From Macropodus opercularis (lineage: Eukaryota > Chordata > Actinopteri > Anabantiformes > Osphronemidae): a stretch of DNA of 64,000 nt. The stretch covers positions 18,315,501-18,379,500 of the forward strand of contig CM061099.1 of NCBI GenBank assembly GCA_030770545.1, given 5' to 3'. Shown piece after piece: positions 1-8,865 of the stretch (position 1 is the stretch's first letter; every line of letters begins with the position of its first letter). Position numbers and translations under genes: made by a program. The notes under the pieces are model-generated. The model saw only the letters and a program-made list of their open reading frames with translations. It ran no database searches and was not told the origin of the DNA.

Positions 1-920
1 CCAGAATGCCAGGACTATACCCCCAACCTGGCATCACACACTGGGACTATTCGCTGTCTTACAATGCAATACACAAAATTAAAGAAACAAACAATAACCT
101 TACATTGACAGGAGGTCCCAGAATACCAAGATTTTCAGTTGACCTGGCATCAAACGCTGGGACCATTCCCTGTCTTACAATGAAAAAAAACAATAACCTT
201 ACTTTGATAGGGGGTCCCAGAATGCCAGGATTTTTACTTCGACCTGGCATCACACACTGGGACCATTTCCTATCGTGCAACTTAAAGTATAGAAATTAAT
301 AAATAAAGACTTACCGTTACAGGGTGGCCAATAGTGCCAGCATTTGTCCTCAGACCTGCAAAACACACTTAGACCATTCCCTAACATACAATGTAATACA
401 ACATGTTACATTGACAGGAGGTCCCAGAATGCCAGGATTTTCAGTTGACCTGGCATCACACACTGGGACCATTCCCTGTCTTACAATGCAATACAGAAAA
501 AAAATAAATAAATAACCTTACATTGATAGGGGATCCCAGAATGCCAGGATTTTCAGTTTAACCTGGCATCACACACTGGGACCATTTCCTATCGTGCAAC
601 TAAAAGTGAAGAAATCAATTAATACAGACTTACCGTCACAGGGTGGCCAATAGTGCCAGCATTTGTCCTCAGACCTGCAAAACACACTTAGACCATTCCC
701 TGTCTTACAATGAAAAAAAAGGAAACTTACGTTGAAAGGGGGTCCCAGAATGCCAGGACTATACCCCCAACCTGGCATCACACACTGGGACCATTCCCTG
801 TCTTACAATCCAATACACAAAATAAAAAAAACAATAACCTTACATTGATAGGCGATCCCAGAATGCCAGGATTTTTACTTCGACCTGGCATCGCACACTG
901 GAACCATTTCCTATCGTGCA
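1..920. repeat. tandem array of ~105-bp units, left flank
   Basis: Consecutive units of about 105 bp, each centred on GGTCCCAGAATGCCAGGA or a diverged relative. Four types recur. Type a contains GGGTGGCCAATAGTGCCAGC. Type b has a TTTTCAGTTGACC or TTTTCAGTTTGACC middle. Type c has an ACTATACCCCCAACC middle. Type d has a TTTTTACTTCGACC middle and is followed by an AT-rich spacer with AAATTAATAAATAAAG. A typical a-b-c-d set repeats at 418 bp (for example type a ends at 37275 and again at 37693). On the minus strand each unit ends in GTAAGT or a near match and begins after AG. The last unit here, next to module A, has CATCGCACACTGG instead of CATCACACACTGG. There is no independent gene; the short frames on both strands are by-products of the repeat. 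Confidence 0.93.
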
Positions 921-951
921 AAATCAAGGAATTCAATTAATAAAGACTTAC

Positions 952-1081
952 CTTCATAAATGCTGTCTTTTTTTCCTGGGATGTCGGGCAAAACCAAAGA
1001 GCAGTCTGCCTCATAGCGGTAGCAAGGAGCCATGCATTTAGTTTGCATAGTACGCAATGATGAGGAGCGCAGCCTTGGGAA
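952..1081 (-). other. 130-nt exon-like segment of module A
   Basis: On the minus strand a pyrimidine-rich stretch ending TTTGCCAG precedes a 130-nt segment that is open in one frame. It encodes 43 residues including Cys in CMAPCYRY, plus one extra base, and is followed by GAAG|GTAAGT, a near-ideal donor. The frame is open in all seven copies (952, 26871, 30895, 40513, 51447, 58497 and 60471 as approximate low coordinates), with only scattered substitutions. No family is recognised. It may be a true exon of a multi-copy transcript or a decayed exon carried along by the repeat. Confidence 0.5.
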
Positions 1082-1836
1082 CTGGCAAATTAGAAAAAGC
1101 AAAATGGAAAAACATTTGAATATTCCAATTTAAGATATGTATTTCTATAAAATACTAGAAAATAAATACAATGTTAAACAATCACTGACCTAAGTGTAAA
1201 GAGGACCACAAAACAGCACCAGTACATGACAACAAAACACTCCTTTCTGTAACTGCATGTTTCCCCTGTGATGCAGAGCGAAGAGGTGCCGCTACGACAG
1301 CCCGCAATCACCAAATCAACCATATACTGAAGCGAAAGCACAACAGGTTTTGTCCAATCTTCACTCATTTCTTTAGAAAACATGTTAAATACTAGCTATT
1401 GTCTTTTACTGAACAATATTAGCATACTTACTACACTGAAAAAGGTGCTCACAGCAAAATACACACATCTAAAGTGTTCTAGCATCTATAGTCCCTCTTC
1501 AACCAATGACCCAAACAACTTTCACGGGATTAAAAACGGCAGAAAATTACCTCTGCAAATTGGCTAATGTGTCTCACGCTAAATGCTAATGCTACCTGGT
1601 TACCGTTACTAAGGACAAACTTAAACCTAAACTTAGTAAACATAGCACCCTAAGTGGATAAAATACATTTTCGATTATATGGATAATATTCCTAAAACAA
1701 TGCTGGCATACTGTGATAAATCCGATCACTGAGTCCATACTCACTTTGGAAGATGATGCACTTTATCGTCCCGCCTGACCGCTCTACGTCTGTCTCTTCT
1801 TTGGCTCCTCACGACATCCCAGTACAAACGACCAGT

Positions 1837-1850
1837 CCGCCCCCTAGCGG
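1837..1850 (-). promoter_or_regulatory. CTCF-like motif in module A
   Basis: The minus strand reads CCGCTAGGGGGCGG, which fits the vertebrate CTCF core CCRSYAGRKGGCRS at every position. The same 14 bases occur in every module A copy: 27742-27755, 31781-31794, 41399-41412, 52333-52346, 59382-59395 and 61376-61389. Occupancy cannot be judged from sequence. Confidence 0.4.
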
Positions 1851-2271
1851 TAGCTACCAGTCTTGCATTTAGTTTACGTGGCATGCAATGACGTGGAGCG
1901 TAGCCCTGGGAACTAGTACATTAGACAAAGCAAAAATGGAAAACATTTGAATATTCCACTTTAAATTATGCATTTCTGAAATATATTTAAAACTAAATAT
2001 AAACACTGACAGGGCGGCCCAAATGCTTAAGAAATTATCAGTGACACCACTATGACCACAAAACAGCATGAGTACATGACAACAAAATACTGGCGTTTCT
2101 GTGATTGCATGTGTGTGATGCAGAGCCACAATAGAGGCCGCTACGTCAGCCCACAATCACCACATCAACCATATAATGAAGCTAAGCACAACAGCTGTCG
2201 CCGGTGCTTCACTTACAGGACTTGCTTAGAAAATATGTTAAATAGCAATGGACCATTCCTTGACTCACAAT

Positions 2272-2477
2272 GAAAAAAAAGGAAACTTACATTGATAGGG
2301 GGTCCCAGAATGCCAGGATTTTTACTTCGAATCGGCATCACACACTGAGACCATTTCCTATCGTGCAACATAAAATGAAGAAAGTAATTAATAAAAACTT
2401 ACCGTTACAGGGTGGCCAATAGTTCCAGCATTTGTCTTAGGACCTGCAAAACACGCTTTGACCATTCCCTAACATAC
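2272..2477. repeat. tandem array segment interrupted by the provirus
   Basis: One d-like unit with the variant TTCGAATCGGC, typical of the unit just right of module A, is followed by a type a unit. The a unit is cut at ACATAC|AATG by the provirus. The rest of that unit resumes at 19700 with AATGTAATACAACATG. Confidence 0.9.
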
Positions 2478-2481
2478 AATG
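2478..2481. other. target-site duplication, left copy (AATG)
   Basis: AATG lies directly before the left LTR and again at 19700-19703 directly after the right LTR. Unoccupied array units elsewhere in the window read ACATACAATGTAATACAACA, showing a single AATG at the same place. A 4-bp duplication suits gamma-, epsilon- and foamy-type integrases. Confidence 0.95.
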
Positions 2482-4379
2482 TGTTTGTTACCCTGACCCT
2501 CTAGTACAAGAGAGTAGGCCAGCCCTCACATTAAAGTGGTTAATTTATCAGCCTGCCTGGGGTTTAACAGTACAGGTTTCTATTCTAGGCTGAGGCGAAG
2601 GAATTCATCCAGCTAATTCACTACCTTCTTCCCAGTGTCCCCCCTGCTTGCGCTAACATCAGCACCTGTATAGACCAGAAAATTACAGATACCAATGAGT
2701 CACCCTGGTTAACGGCAGCTTCCTTCTTAAAGTAACAGTTGTTGTGGTTGCTGGAATAAGTTTTGGTGATAAGTATACTTTTACCACACAGGAGGTGTTA
2801 ATTTCGGGTCTAGACTAAACCGACAAGAGCTTTCATCATGTGAGCCTGGCTTAGTCACACACGATCGGATACTTTTACGTCAACGAGGAGAGGCTACGAG
2901 CACTTTGAAGAAACCCTTATTAAAGACAATTAAGGCAAGGAAGCTTTTACTTTAACTGCAGATGTGGTACTTTATTTAGCAGATGCAAAAGCTAACAGCA
3001 AGTAATAAAAATTGATTAAAATATCAAGATTACACTGTATTGAGTATATAGGTAACTATTCTTGCCCTATGGTGCTACTCTACTCACAACCCCTTTTGAA
3101 GTCTAAGGCTGGTTGAAGAGTGGGCACGACACAGGTGTGAAGATTGTTGGCTGAGAGTCTCTGGGTTGGAAACTGAGGCCCAGCTGTAGATCTTCTCCGT
3201 GATGCTTCATGCTCCGTCATGCGCCGGGGCAAAACTGCACAAGGGGCAGTCAGGCCGTGAGGCCGATTTCTGCTTTGGATCTCCTCTCTTCCACTGCTTC
3301 TCAGTTTTTTGGTTCAGACTGACAGAGGGTCCCCCTGCAACAGTGAGCAATCTGCCCAACCAGCCAAAATCCAGGATTTTTATACTAAATTTTAGCTATG
3401 TCATCTTCCTGTCTCCTCCTTAATCATAAACATAAAATCACATCTGTAGCATCATTGGTGGTTTACAGGCACAGTAAGTTGATGCTTAGCGCGTGTTCAA
3501 CCTTCATCAACCAATGGCAGGACAGTATTCACACGTGAACAGACATGATCTAATCCCCGTCTCATCCCTGGTCAGAGATGCTGTTCTTCATGTTCTTCCC
3601 ATCCCCCATCACATCCTCCTGGCCCTTCTGGTACTTTCCACCGGCCCTGTACTTCCTTAATATTTAGCTGATGCACACAGAAATTATTTTGATTGACCTT
3701 TTACTTCATTCATTTAACACTTTTGAGCGTTGTTTCAACCTGGTCACAGTTCATCTGATTTCATCCTTAAAAATCAAACACATTTGATTAACAAACATCA
3801 TTTTTGTTAAGGAATCAGCAATAGTAATTATTTTGAGTACTTATAAACTCATCACATTGCTATACTTTATAACAATCATCATAAGTATAGTGTAAAATCA
3901 TATAGTTGAGTACAATTATGGTTTAACTATTAAAACTTCAAACTTCATCTAAAATTTCCCACTCTCCTAACAAACTGTTTGCTTGCACAGACTTCTCTCC
4001 CTTCTCTCTATTTTTGGGTTCTGATGTTCCTAACTTTGGTGACATGCAGCCGACTTCCATCACAACTTCTTTTTCCTCTAGCTGCTGCTGGGGTCGCACC
4101 GCCCTCTCCATGGCAACCACTCTCTCAGGGGATATCTGCTTAGGATGATCATGTTGTTTCCTCTGTAAAGGCTTTCTATAACGCATATTTTGCCCCTGCT
4201 CACTCCATCTGCTCCTTTTAGGACAGACAGGCTCTTGCTCGGCATTTCCCTTTTCTTCCTTCTCGCTCTGAGGCTGATAAGGCCTGAAATGCTTACACAG
4301 CTCCTCACAGGGTGCTTCCTCATTTCTTTGTTGTAATTTACCCATACCCTCGATGTCCATTTCTCTGGGCTCATCGACA
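2482..4379 (-). repeat. 3' LTR
   Basis: Identical by eye to 17802-19699 (constant offset 15,320). In sense orientation it begins TGTCGATGAG and ends AACAAACA. U3 (about 4379-3350) contains the last 442 nt of orf4, then a CCAAT box (3454-3458) and TATAAAA (3377-3383). R/U5 holds AATAAA at 2971-2976. The R borders are inferred from TATA and AATAAA positions, giving an unusually long R of roughly 400 nt. Confidence 0.96.
2971..2976 (-). terminator. polyadenylation signal AATAAA in 3' LTR
   Basis: The minus strand reads AATAAA about 400 nt downstream of the TATA box. It would define the 3' end of viral transcripts in this LTR. The same hexamer sits at 18291-18296 in the 5' LTR, where it would have to be ignored for full-length RNA. 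A secondary AATAAG lies about 45 nt further downstream. Confidence 0.6.
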
Positions 4380-4876
4380 CCCCCTCCATGGACTCGAAGG
4401 TATGGGTTGCACCTGCTGTCCTCCCCGGGTGGCATCCTGAGCCCTCTGGCAGACACTGCAACATCTCTGTACTGAATCCAGGAAACTCCCTCTGGCTCAT
4501 CAACTTTCCTCCAGATCATAGCCCCATTGGGAAGATGCACAGTGTAGATCTTAATTTTCTGTCCCAGAGTCCACTCCTTCACATTCACAGGGCAGTAGGT
4601 CAGCTTCCCATACGAGGTGGGCTGAATCGACAGACAGCCTTGGCCTCTGCGACTTTTCACAGATGTTCGAATGCAACGGCCTTTTCTCTCTAAAATCATC
4701 AAAATGTCGTCATCATCTAATCCCAAACAAGTGTTTCCAGGGGAGCGTAGCACTCCAATGATGTCATGCATTCCTGTGTTGTCAATGCAGCTAGAGCATT
4801 TGACTCCGGCATCTGTCACCCACAGGCTTCCACTTTTCTCGGGAGAGAATCCACAGGTAGTGCAACTGGTATTAGT
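3938..4876 (-). CDS. orf4: 3' accessory protein, probably a spliced exon, enters U3
   Basis: This last viral frame is open from 4970 to the stop at 3938-3940 but has no ATG near its start; the first usable codons would be GTG (4819) or an internal ATG. A good splice acceptor (CTGTTTGTTCACAG) ends at 4877, so the exon probably starts at 4876 and encodes 312 residues. The N-terminal part has CTTCGF and, 19 residues after its second Cys, CSSC, a zinc-ribbon-like pattern. The middle carries PKRSRW and RYRKPLQRK basic clusters; the C terminus is acidic and ends LLGEWEILDEV. The frame reads through the polypurine tract as Gly-Gly-Gly and into U3. Position and layout resemble the transactivator genes of complex retroviruses (foamy tas), but this role is inferred from position only. 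Confidence 0.75.
   Translation of the reverse strand, partial: TNTSCTTCGFSPEKSGSLWVTDAGVKCSSCIDNTGMHDIIGVLRSPGNTCLGLDDDDILMILERKGRCIRTSVKSRRGQGCLSIQPTSYGKLTYCPVNVKEWTLGQKIKIYTVHLPNGAMIWRKVDEPEGVSWIQYRDVAVSARGLRMPPGEDSRCNPYLRVHGGGVDEPREMDIEGMGKLQQRNEEAPCEELCKHFRPYQPQSEKEEKGNAEQEPVCPKRSRWSEQGQNMRYRKPLQRKQHDHPKQISPERVVAMERAVRPQQQLEEKEVVMEVGCMSPKLGTSEPKNREKGEKSVQANSLLGEWEILDEV
4380..4387 (-). promoter_or_regulatory. polypurine tract
   Basis: The sense sequence is GGAGGGGG directly abutting TGTCGATG, the start of the 3' LTR. This is the expected plus-strand DNA primer. It is short and lies inside orf4, where it encodes three glycines. Confidence 0.85.
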
Positions 4877-4894
4877 CTGTGAACAAACAGCAGG
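4877..4894 (-). other. predicted splice acceptor for orf4
   Basis: The sense sequence CCTGCTGTTTGTTCACAG has a pyrimidine-rich run ending in CAG, followed by ACTAATACC. It lies about 95 nt after the orf3 stop and directly before the Cys-rich start of orf4, which lacks its own AUG. A leader exon supplying the AUG is implied but was not located. Confidence 0.6.
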
Positions 4895-4972
4895 CCGTTG
4901 ATTACTTTGTGTGATTACATTTCTTAAGCGTTTGCAAGCAAAGCCAGCCCTTTTTCTTTCAGAGCAATTTCA

Positions 4973-5779
4973 TTATTGAGAGACCCCCCTCACAGCTGGA
5001 ATTGCCAACTCCTCATAGATATGCTCCACTCTTTGAACTCTCGGGGGAGGCATAGGTCGAACAAACTGAATGGGACGGTCAGGCTGTGTCCCCGCTGCAG
5101 AATCTTCACTGGCCGGCTGGGGGAATAAATAGCCATACAAAATGAACCACAAAATCAGTGGAAGATTCGTGGTGCACTTCAGCAGGCACATAACGCTCAA
5201 CGCTCCCCAACCTATTCCCCAGACACAGAGGCGAACCAGCTTCTTCACCCAAATTGCGGCTTTGTTGGTGCGCAGCTGAAGCACTTGTGTCATCATGTAG
5301 GACAGTAGCCCGATCACAATCAGTCCTTCTGCCCCGAGGTTCACCCAATACATGTACTCTGACCACAGTGAAGCCACATCCAGTGATAACCAGCCGGTTA
5401 ACACGATGCCTCTGACCAGGCCTTGTTTGGTAGTATCCACTCTCATGCGGCCGAGCATGAAAGCTACGAACCAGGAGGTTGTGTAGTCCATCCGGCGTTG
5501 CAGAATATTCTTCACTACCACATGGAGAGCACCTTCCAGTAGGCCGATTACCCGAAGGGCATGGTTCATGGTCCACGACCCCGTACAGCAGTATATCAGC
5601 CAAATGAGCTCCAAAATCACAAATTCAGCTGTACTTACGCCTGTATTGGGGTTAATGGTTGAGTTGGCAGTGGTCATAGCATCAGGCAGGGTGACATTCA
5701 GCCAGGATGTTGTCCAAACACCTGTGCTAGGCTGCAGGCTGTTTGTCCAGGATTTCTTGCATGGAGGGTTAGTAGTCAT
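4973..5779 (-). CDS. orf3: multi-pass membrane protein downstream of env
   Basis: 268 residues starting at a true ATG, 81 nt after the env stop. Residues 1-50 are hydrophilic with N-glycosylation sequons NVT (28) and NST (39). Hydrophobic stretches follow near 51-66, 74-90, 119-138, 143-166, 178-200 and 205-219, with a weaker one near 102-110, giving about six or seven membrane spans. Short basic loops (QRRMD, LRTNKAAIWVKK) lie between them. The tail from 220 is Pro-rich (PMPPPRVQR) and contains YEEL, a YxxL-type sorting or signalling motif. No signal peptide is evident. The family is not recognised. Polytopic proteins are very unusual in retroviruses; a role in budding, ion transport or receptor modulation would be speculation. 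Confidence 0.85.
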   Translation of the reverse strand: MTTNPPCKKSWTNSLQPSTGVWTTSWLNVTLPDAMTTANSTINPNTGVSTAEFVILELIWLIYCCTGSWTMNHALRVIGLLEGALHVVVKNILQRRMDYTTSWFVAFMLGRMRVDTTKQGLVRGIVLTGWLSLDVASLWSEYMYWVNLGAEGLIVIGLLSYMMTQVLQLRTNKAAIWVKKLVRLCVWGIGWGALSVMCLLKCTTNLPLILWFILYGYLFPQPASEDSAAGTQPDRPIQFVRPMPPPRVQRVEHIYEELAIPAVRGVSQ

Positions 5780-5860
5780 GATGAGGTTATCTCTCTTGCT
5801 TCTGATGTTTGCTCGTCAGGGTCAGGGCTGAATGAGGATAGCACTTCCGTACATCCTTTC

Positions 5861-8089
5861 TTAAAGAGGGTTAAAACCCTCCTCTTCCAGGAGGAGTCTG
5901 AGCTCCTCCCTCGTCAGTGGCGTAGTTTCCCGTTTTCTCCTCCTGCATGCTGATTGGAAAACCCCTTTAAGACTTCCCCAGGTAAGCAACACGACGATCA
6001 GCAGGCCCAATCCCATAAACATATAGGGCACCATTTTCTTCATAACATCACTCAGTTGATTAACCACAGTGAATGCTCCTTCTTCAATTTTGCCGACAAC
6101 CTCTTCTGGAATTTCAACAATTCCTTCCAGAATCGTTCTCCCAAACAATTCAGTCACGGTGCAGTCATGATTTCCACACTTTAACCATACCTCTTGAGGT
6201 TGCTCACATGTGCCGTTGTTAAACATGTTGTTCGGTCCCAACCAGTCGTACCCTTCCTCCTCCTTGCCGTCACACAGACTCTTCCTGAAGGCGTGTCCCT
6301 CCATTCGCGTCTGTTCAGCCCTTCCTACGAAGGGCACAATCTGGCTCGCAATGTGTCGTCTTTCGGCCATTGGACCTAACAGAGCCTTAGCACATCCTCT
6401 ATTCCACAAATCAGTGGCTCGCTGCCACATATGGTCCTTCCTTTTTACTCTGGTCAGATTGTCATGCATGTAAATGTTGTTTTTCACCCATTTCGCGCCC
6501 TGCTTAAAGGTGTTGTAGCCGCCATCGTACCATTGCTCACAGGTTGTTCCCCATCCGGGGATCTCTCCACAGGGTTTTCGGGATAATTCTATGGTGCAGG
6601 TGCTGTTGGTTTTATCACAGATCATTTTCCAGGGTCTTGGGGTCACAGTAACTCTCGGTCTGAATCCTGTCCAGCCGTACCACTCCACCAGTCCATCGCC
6701 CAGGGAATAGACAGTTGACAAATACTGGTATTTCACCCAGTAATTGGTTGTTAATGTGAGACAGGGCAGAACCCATGCCTTCACTTCATTTTCCTGCAGG
6801 CCCCACCAGGTTTTTTCTGTGACTCGATGGAAGTGCTCCACCCAAGCCTGCAATGCACCTTTAAGGGTTTTGTGCTTCTTTAGCCTGGTACAGTCATATG
6901 TCCAGTATCCAGATTCCCATGCGCTAACTTGGATTATTTCACATCTTGGTGACACCCAGTCGTACTTAGTGCCTCCACCCATTTCAAAATCTGTGTTATT
7001 TAGTTCGTCAAACATCCTACTAACAGCACACTCGTCAATCTTGGCAAAATCTCCTTTAGGTGCCGCCCACAACTCTTCTGGTGTGGGTATTTTTTGTACA
7101 TACATTTCAGTGTGCGTTGGGCCGAATAGGTGATCTCCCGTAATGGATGTTATAGCTTGTTCACTCGCAGTTAAATGGGCGACTCTTCTTTTCCATATCC
7201 ATGGCAAAGTGTCGTTTAACCATTCTTCATAAAACACCGTTCCAGCTAAGCCCATCTCAGTAACTTGACTTAGCACCAAGTAGCTCTCGGCATTGCACAC
7301 AATCGGTCCTAGGCTCCACATGCAGGGATCCAGCTTAAAAGCTTTCTCCTTCAAACATTTGTGGAGCTGGGTTGTCAGTTGTCGTACGATCCTAGGGGGT
7401 TTCCAGGGGTTAATCCTTACGGTGTGATTCCTTAGAATCTCCGCGCTAACTCCTGATTGGTTTATTTTCTCCAAACCTGGGTCATTTGCTCTTGTAAGGT
7501 TTTCATCGCAGGTTAGGTTTAGATTTCCCATGAATGTGGTAGGCACAGGAATTAACTGATGACACTTGTGCTTCTGGAAAGGAGCGGGTTCGGTTATTTC
7601 TTCCTTCCAGTACATGATGTCCAGCTCCGAAACACAGGTCTGTGTGTAATACCATTGTGGATTCTGCCCATACACCTGGATCCAATTCACCCTGACGTCT
7701 CTGGTTTCTTGTTTACGCAGGACGATCCAATACAGCAGCAGGTTTTCCTCGTTCGTTTTCATCTCCTCCAATATACCACTTCCAGGGGTATAGAGTTTCT
7801 CACTGAATCCAGGCCATAATTCTGAAACGTTGAATTCATTCACTAGCTGTCTGATGAGGGTATGATTATCCTGATTTCCCTCGTGAGTCGTCACCAGCCT
7901 CTCAATCCTCCAGCATGTTTGGTTGTAGGTTTTAGTTGACAGGTAACTTATTCGTAGGTGTTTGCGTTCCCATTGGCTGTCTCCTAAGTAGTATAGGATA
8001 GTGAGGACCAACACAGCCCCCACTACTCCCACAACCACCTTGGTTTTAGTCCATCTTGGAGAATAATACTTTAGTCTCCCCGCCATCAT
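5861..8089 (-). CDS. env: Env glycoprotein
   Basis: 742 residues; two adjacent ATGs (8089 and 8086). A hydrophobic anchor at about 17-35 sits behind a basic N terminus, suggesting a type II leader like the membrane-anchored leader of foamy Env rather than a short cleaved signal. About twelve N-glycosylation sequons follow. RVKR at 547-550 is a furin-type site that would separate surface and transmembrane subunits. The downstream ectodomain (551-685) has Cys at 566, 606, 628, 638 and 643 but no CX6CC motif. A membrane span at about 686-704 precedes a basic tail (CRRRKRE) with a Leu-rich acidic end. The frame is intact. Position after pol and this layout make Env certain in role, though its class is unclear. 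Confidence 0.92.
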   Translation of the reverse strand: MMAGRLKYYSPRWTKTKVVVGVVGAVLVLTILYYLGDSQWERKHLRISYLSTKTYNQTCWRIERLVTTHEGNQDNHTLIRQLVNEFNVSELWPGFSEKLYTPGSGILEEMKTNEENLLLYWIVLRKQETRDVRVNWIQVYGQNPQWYYTQTCVSELDIMYWKEEITEPAPFQKHKCHQLIPVPTTFMGNLNLTCDENLTRANDPGLEKINQSGVSAEILRNHTVRINPWKPPRIVRQLTTQLHKCLKEKAFKLDPCMWSLGPIVCNAESYLVLSQVTEMGLAGTVFYEEWLNDTLPWIWKRRVAHLTASEQAITSITGDHLFGPTHTEMYVQKIPTPEELWAAPKGDFAKIDECAVSRMFDELNNTDFEMGGGTKYDWVSPRCEIIQVSAWESGYWTYDCTRLKKHKTLKGALQAWVEHFHRVTEKTWWGLQENEVKAWVLPCLTLTTNYWVKYQYLSTVYSLGDGLVEWYGWTGFRPRVTVTPRPWKMICDKTNSTCTIELSRKPCGEIPGWGTTCEQWYDGGYNTFKQGAKWVKNNIYMHDNLTRVKRKDHMWQRATDLWNRGCAKALLGPMAERRHIASQIVPFVGRAEQTRMEGHAFRKSLCDGKEEEGYDWLGPNNMFNNGTCEQPQEVWLKCGNHDCTVTELFGRTILEGIVEIPEEVVGKIEEGAFTVVNQLSDVMKKMVPYMFMGLGLLIVVLLTWGSLKGVFQSACRRRKRETTPLTREELRLLLEEEGFNPL

Positions 8090-8214
8090 GATCCTCCTCT
8101 CATCTCTCCTCTTGAGTCACAGTCGTCTTATCCGTTATCCGCAAGGCTTTAAATCGTAGTCAGTGTCGTAGCTCCTCCTTCCTCATGCACCGCCTACTTC
8201 CTTCTATGTTACTT

Positions 8215-8865
8215 TTATATTTCCATTGTGGGGCCGTCTGTCGCCCAGTTTATTGCCAATTTCTTGCCTTCGTTGTCTTTTTTAATCTTTTCCCATCGTC
8301 TTTGGCTCTCACGTAGCTGTAACTGTGCCTCTGAATACACAGCTTCTACCAGAGTTGAGTTTTCTTCAGCTGATATGCAGAGTTGTGGTCTCCCTCCAGC
8401 ATTGATTACACATACAGCTCCAATGTGCACTTTAACTTCATCCCACTTTTGTTTGAGCGTAGACTGGTAATTTTCACGGCACACATAGATTTTACCTTTG
8501 CTGTTAGGTAATCCTCTCAGCAGATTTCCAACTCTTGGAGAGGACGACCATACTGGCACTCTGGCAACCAGAATCTCAATGTATGAATCAACTTCTCCGG
8601 CATCAGGTGAACTTTGAAGTATTGCAGTTATCATCCTTTCCTCTATCAGGGTGTGGTTTATCCAGCAAGTTAAAGGCATTATCCTCACCGTAATTTCAAT
8701 TCCTTGGTAATATGTACAATAGTCAAACATGAACAGGGGTAGGTATGGTGCTGAAAGGTTAATTTCAAATCTTCTAGGAATTGTGGTGCATTCGTAAGGT
8801 GCTTGAACCCAATTCAGCCATTTCCGCATTCTTCTCACTCGTCTATTTAGATGGCGATTTGGCAT
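8215..8865 (-). CDS. orf2: small accessory protein with Arg-rich N terminus
   Basis: 216 residues from the ATG at 8865 (an in-frame GTG precedes it). It overlaps the end of orf1 by 23 nt in another frame and is the only viral gene not in the gag frame. The N terminus is strongly basic (NRRVRRMRKW), like the arginine-rich RNA-binding or nuclear signals of retroviral regulatory proteins. The centre is hydrophobic and Trp/Tyr-containing with scattered Cys. Residues 166-198 are rich in Glu, Gln and Arg and could be helical. It lies between pol and env, where lentiviruses carry vif and regulatory exons; that is positional analogy only. Family not recognised. Confidence 0.75.
   Translation of the reverse strand: MPNRHLNRRVRRMRKWLNWVQAPYECTTIPRRFEINLSAPYLPLFMFDYCTYYQGIEITVRIMPLTCWINHTLIEERMITAILQSSPDAGEVDSYIEILVARVPVWSSSPRVGNLLRGLPNSKGKIYVCRENYQSTLKQKWDEVKVHIGAVCVINAGGRPQLCISAEENSTLVEAVYSEAQLQLRESQRRWEKIKKDNEGKKLAINWATDGPTMEI

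Larger units (their letters stand above)
921..2271. repeat. module A, copy 1 (1.35-kb interspersed unit)
   Basis: Unlike the 105-bp units, this 1.35-kb stretch begins AAATCAAGGAATTC and ends just before AATGAAAAAAAAGG. It is present seven times in the window. It is itself an old dimer: about 951-1400 and 1800-2240 are diverged relatives, sharing the GCATTTAGTTT, TTTGAATATTCCA, CACAAAACAGCA and CAATCACCA landmarks in the same order. The first half carries a 130-nt exon-like segment on the minus strand. The second half carries CCGCCCCCTAGCGG at 1837-1850. The corresponding frame in the second half is interrupted by TAA. Confidence 0.9.

Noticed and set aside
3199..3423. 74-codon plus-strand frame in both LTRs (also 18519-18743)
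   Set aside because: It is antisense to the promoter region and holds no recognisable motif; it is identical in both LTRs only because the LTRs are.
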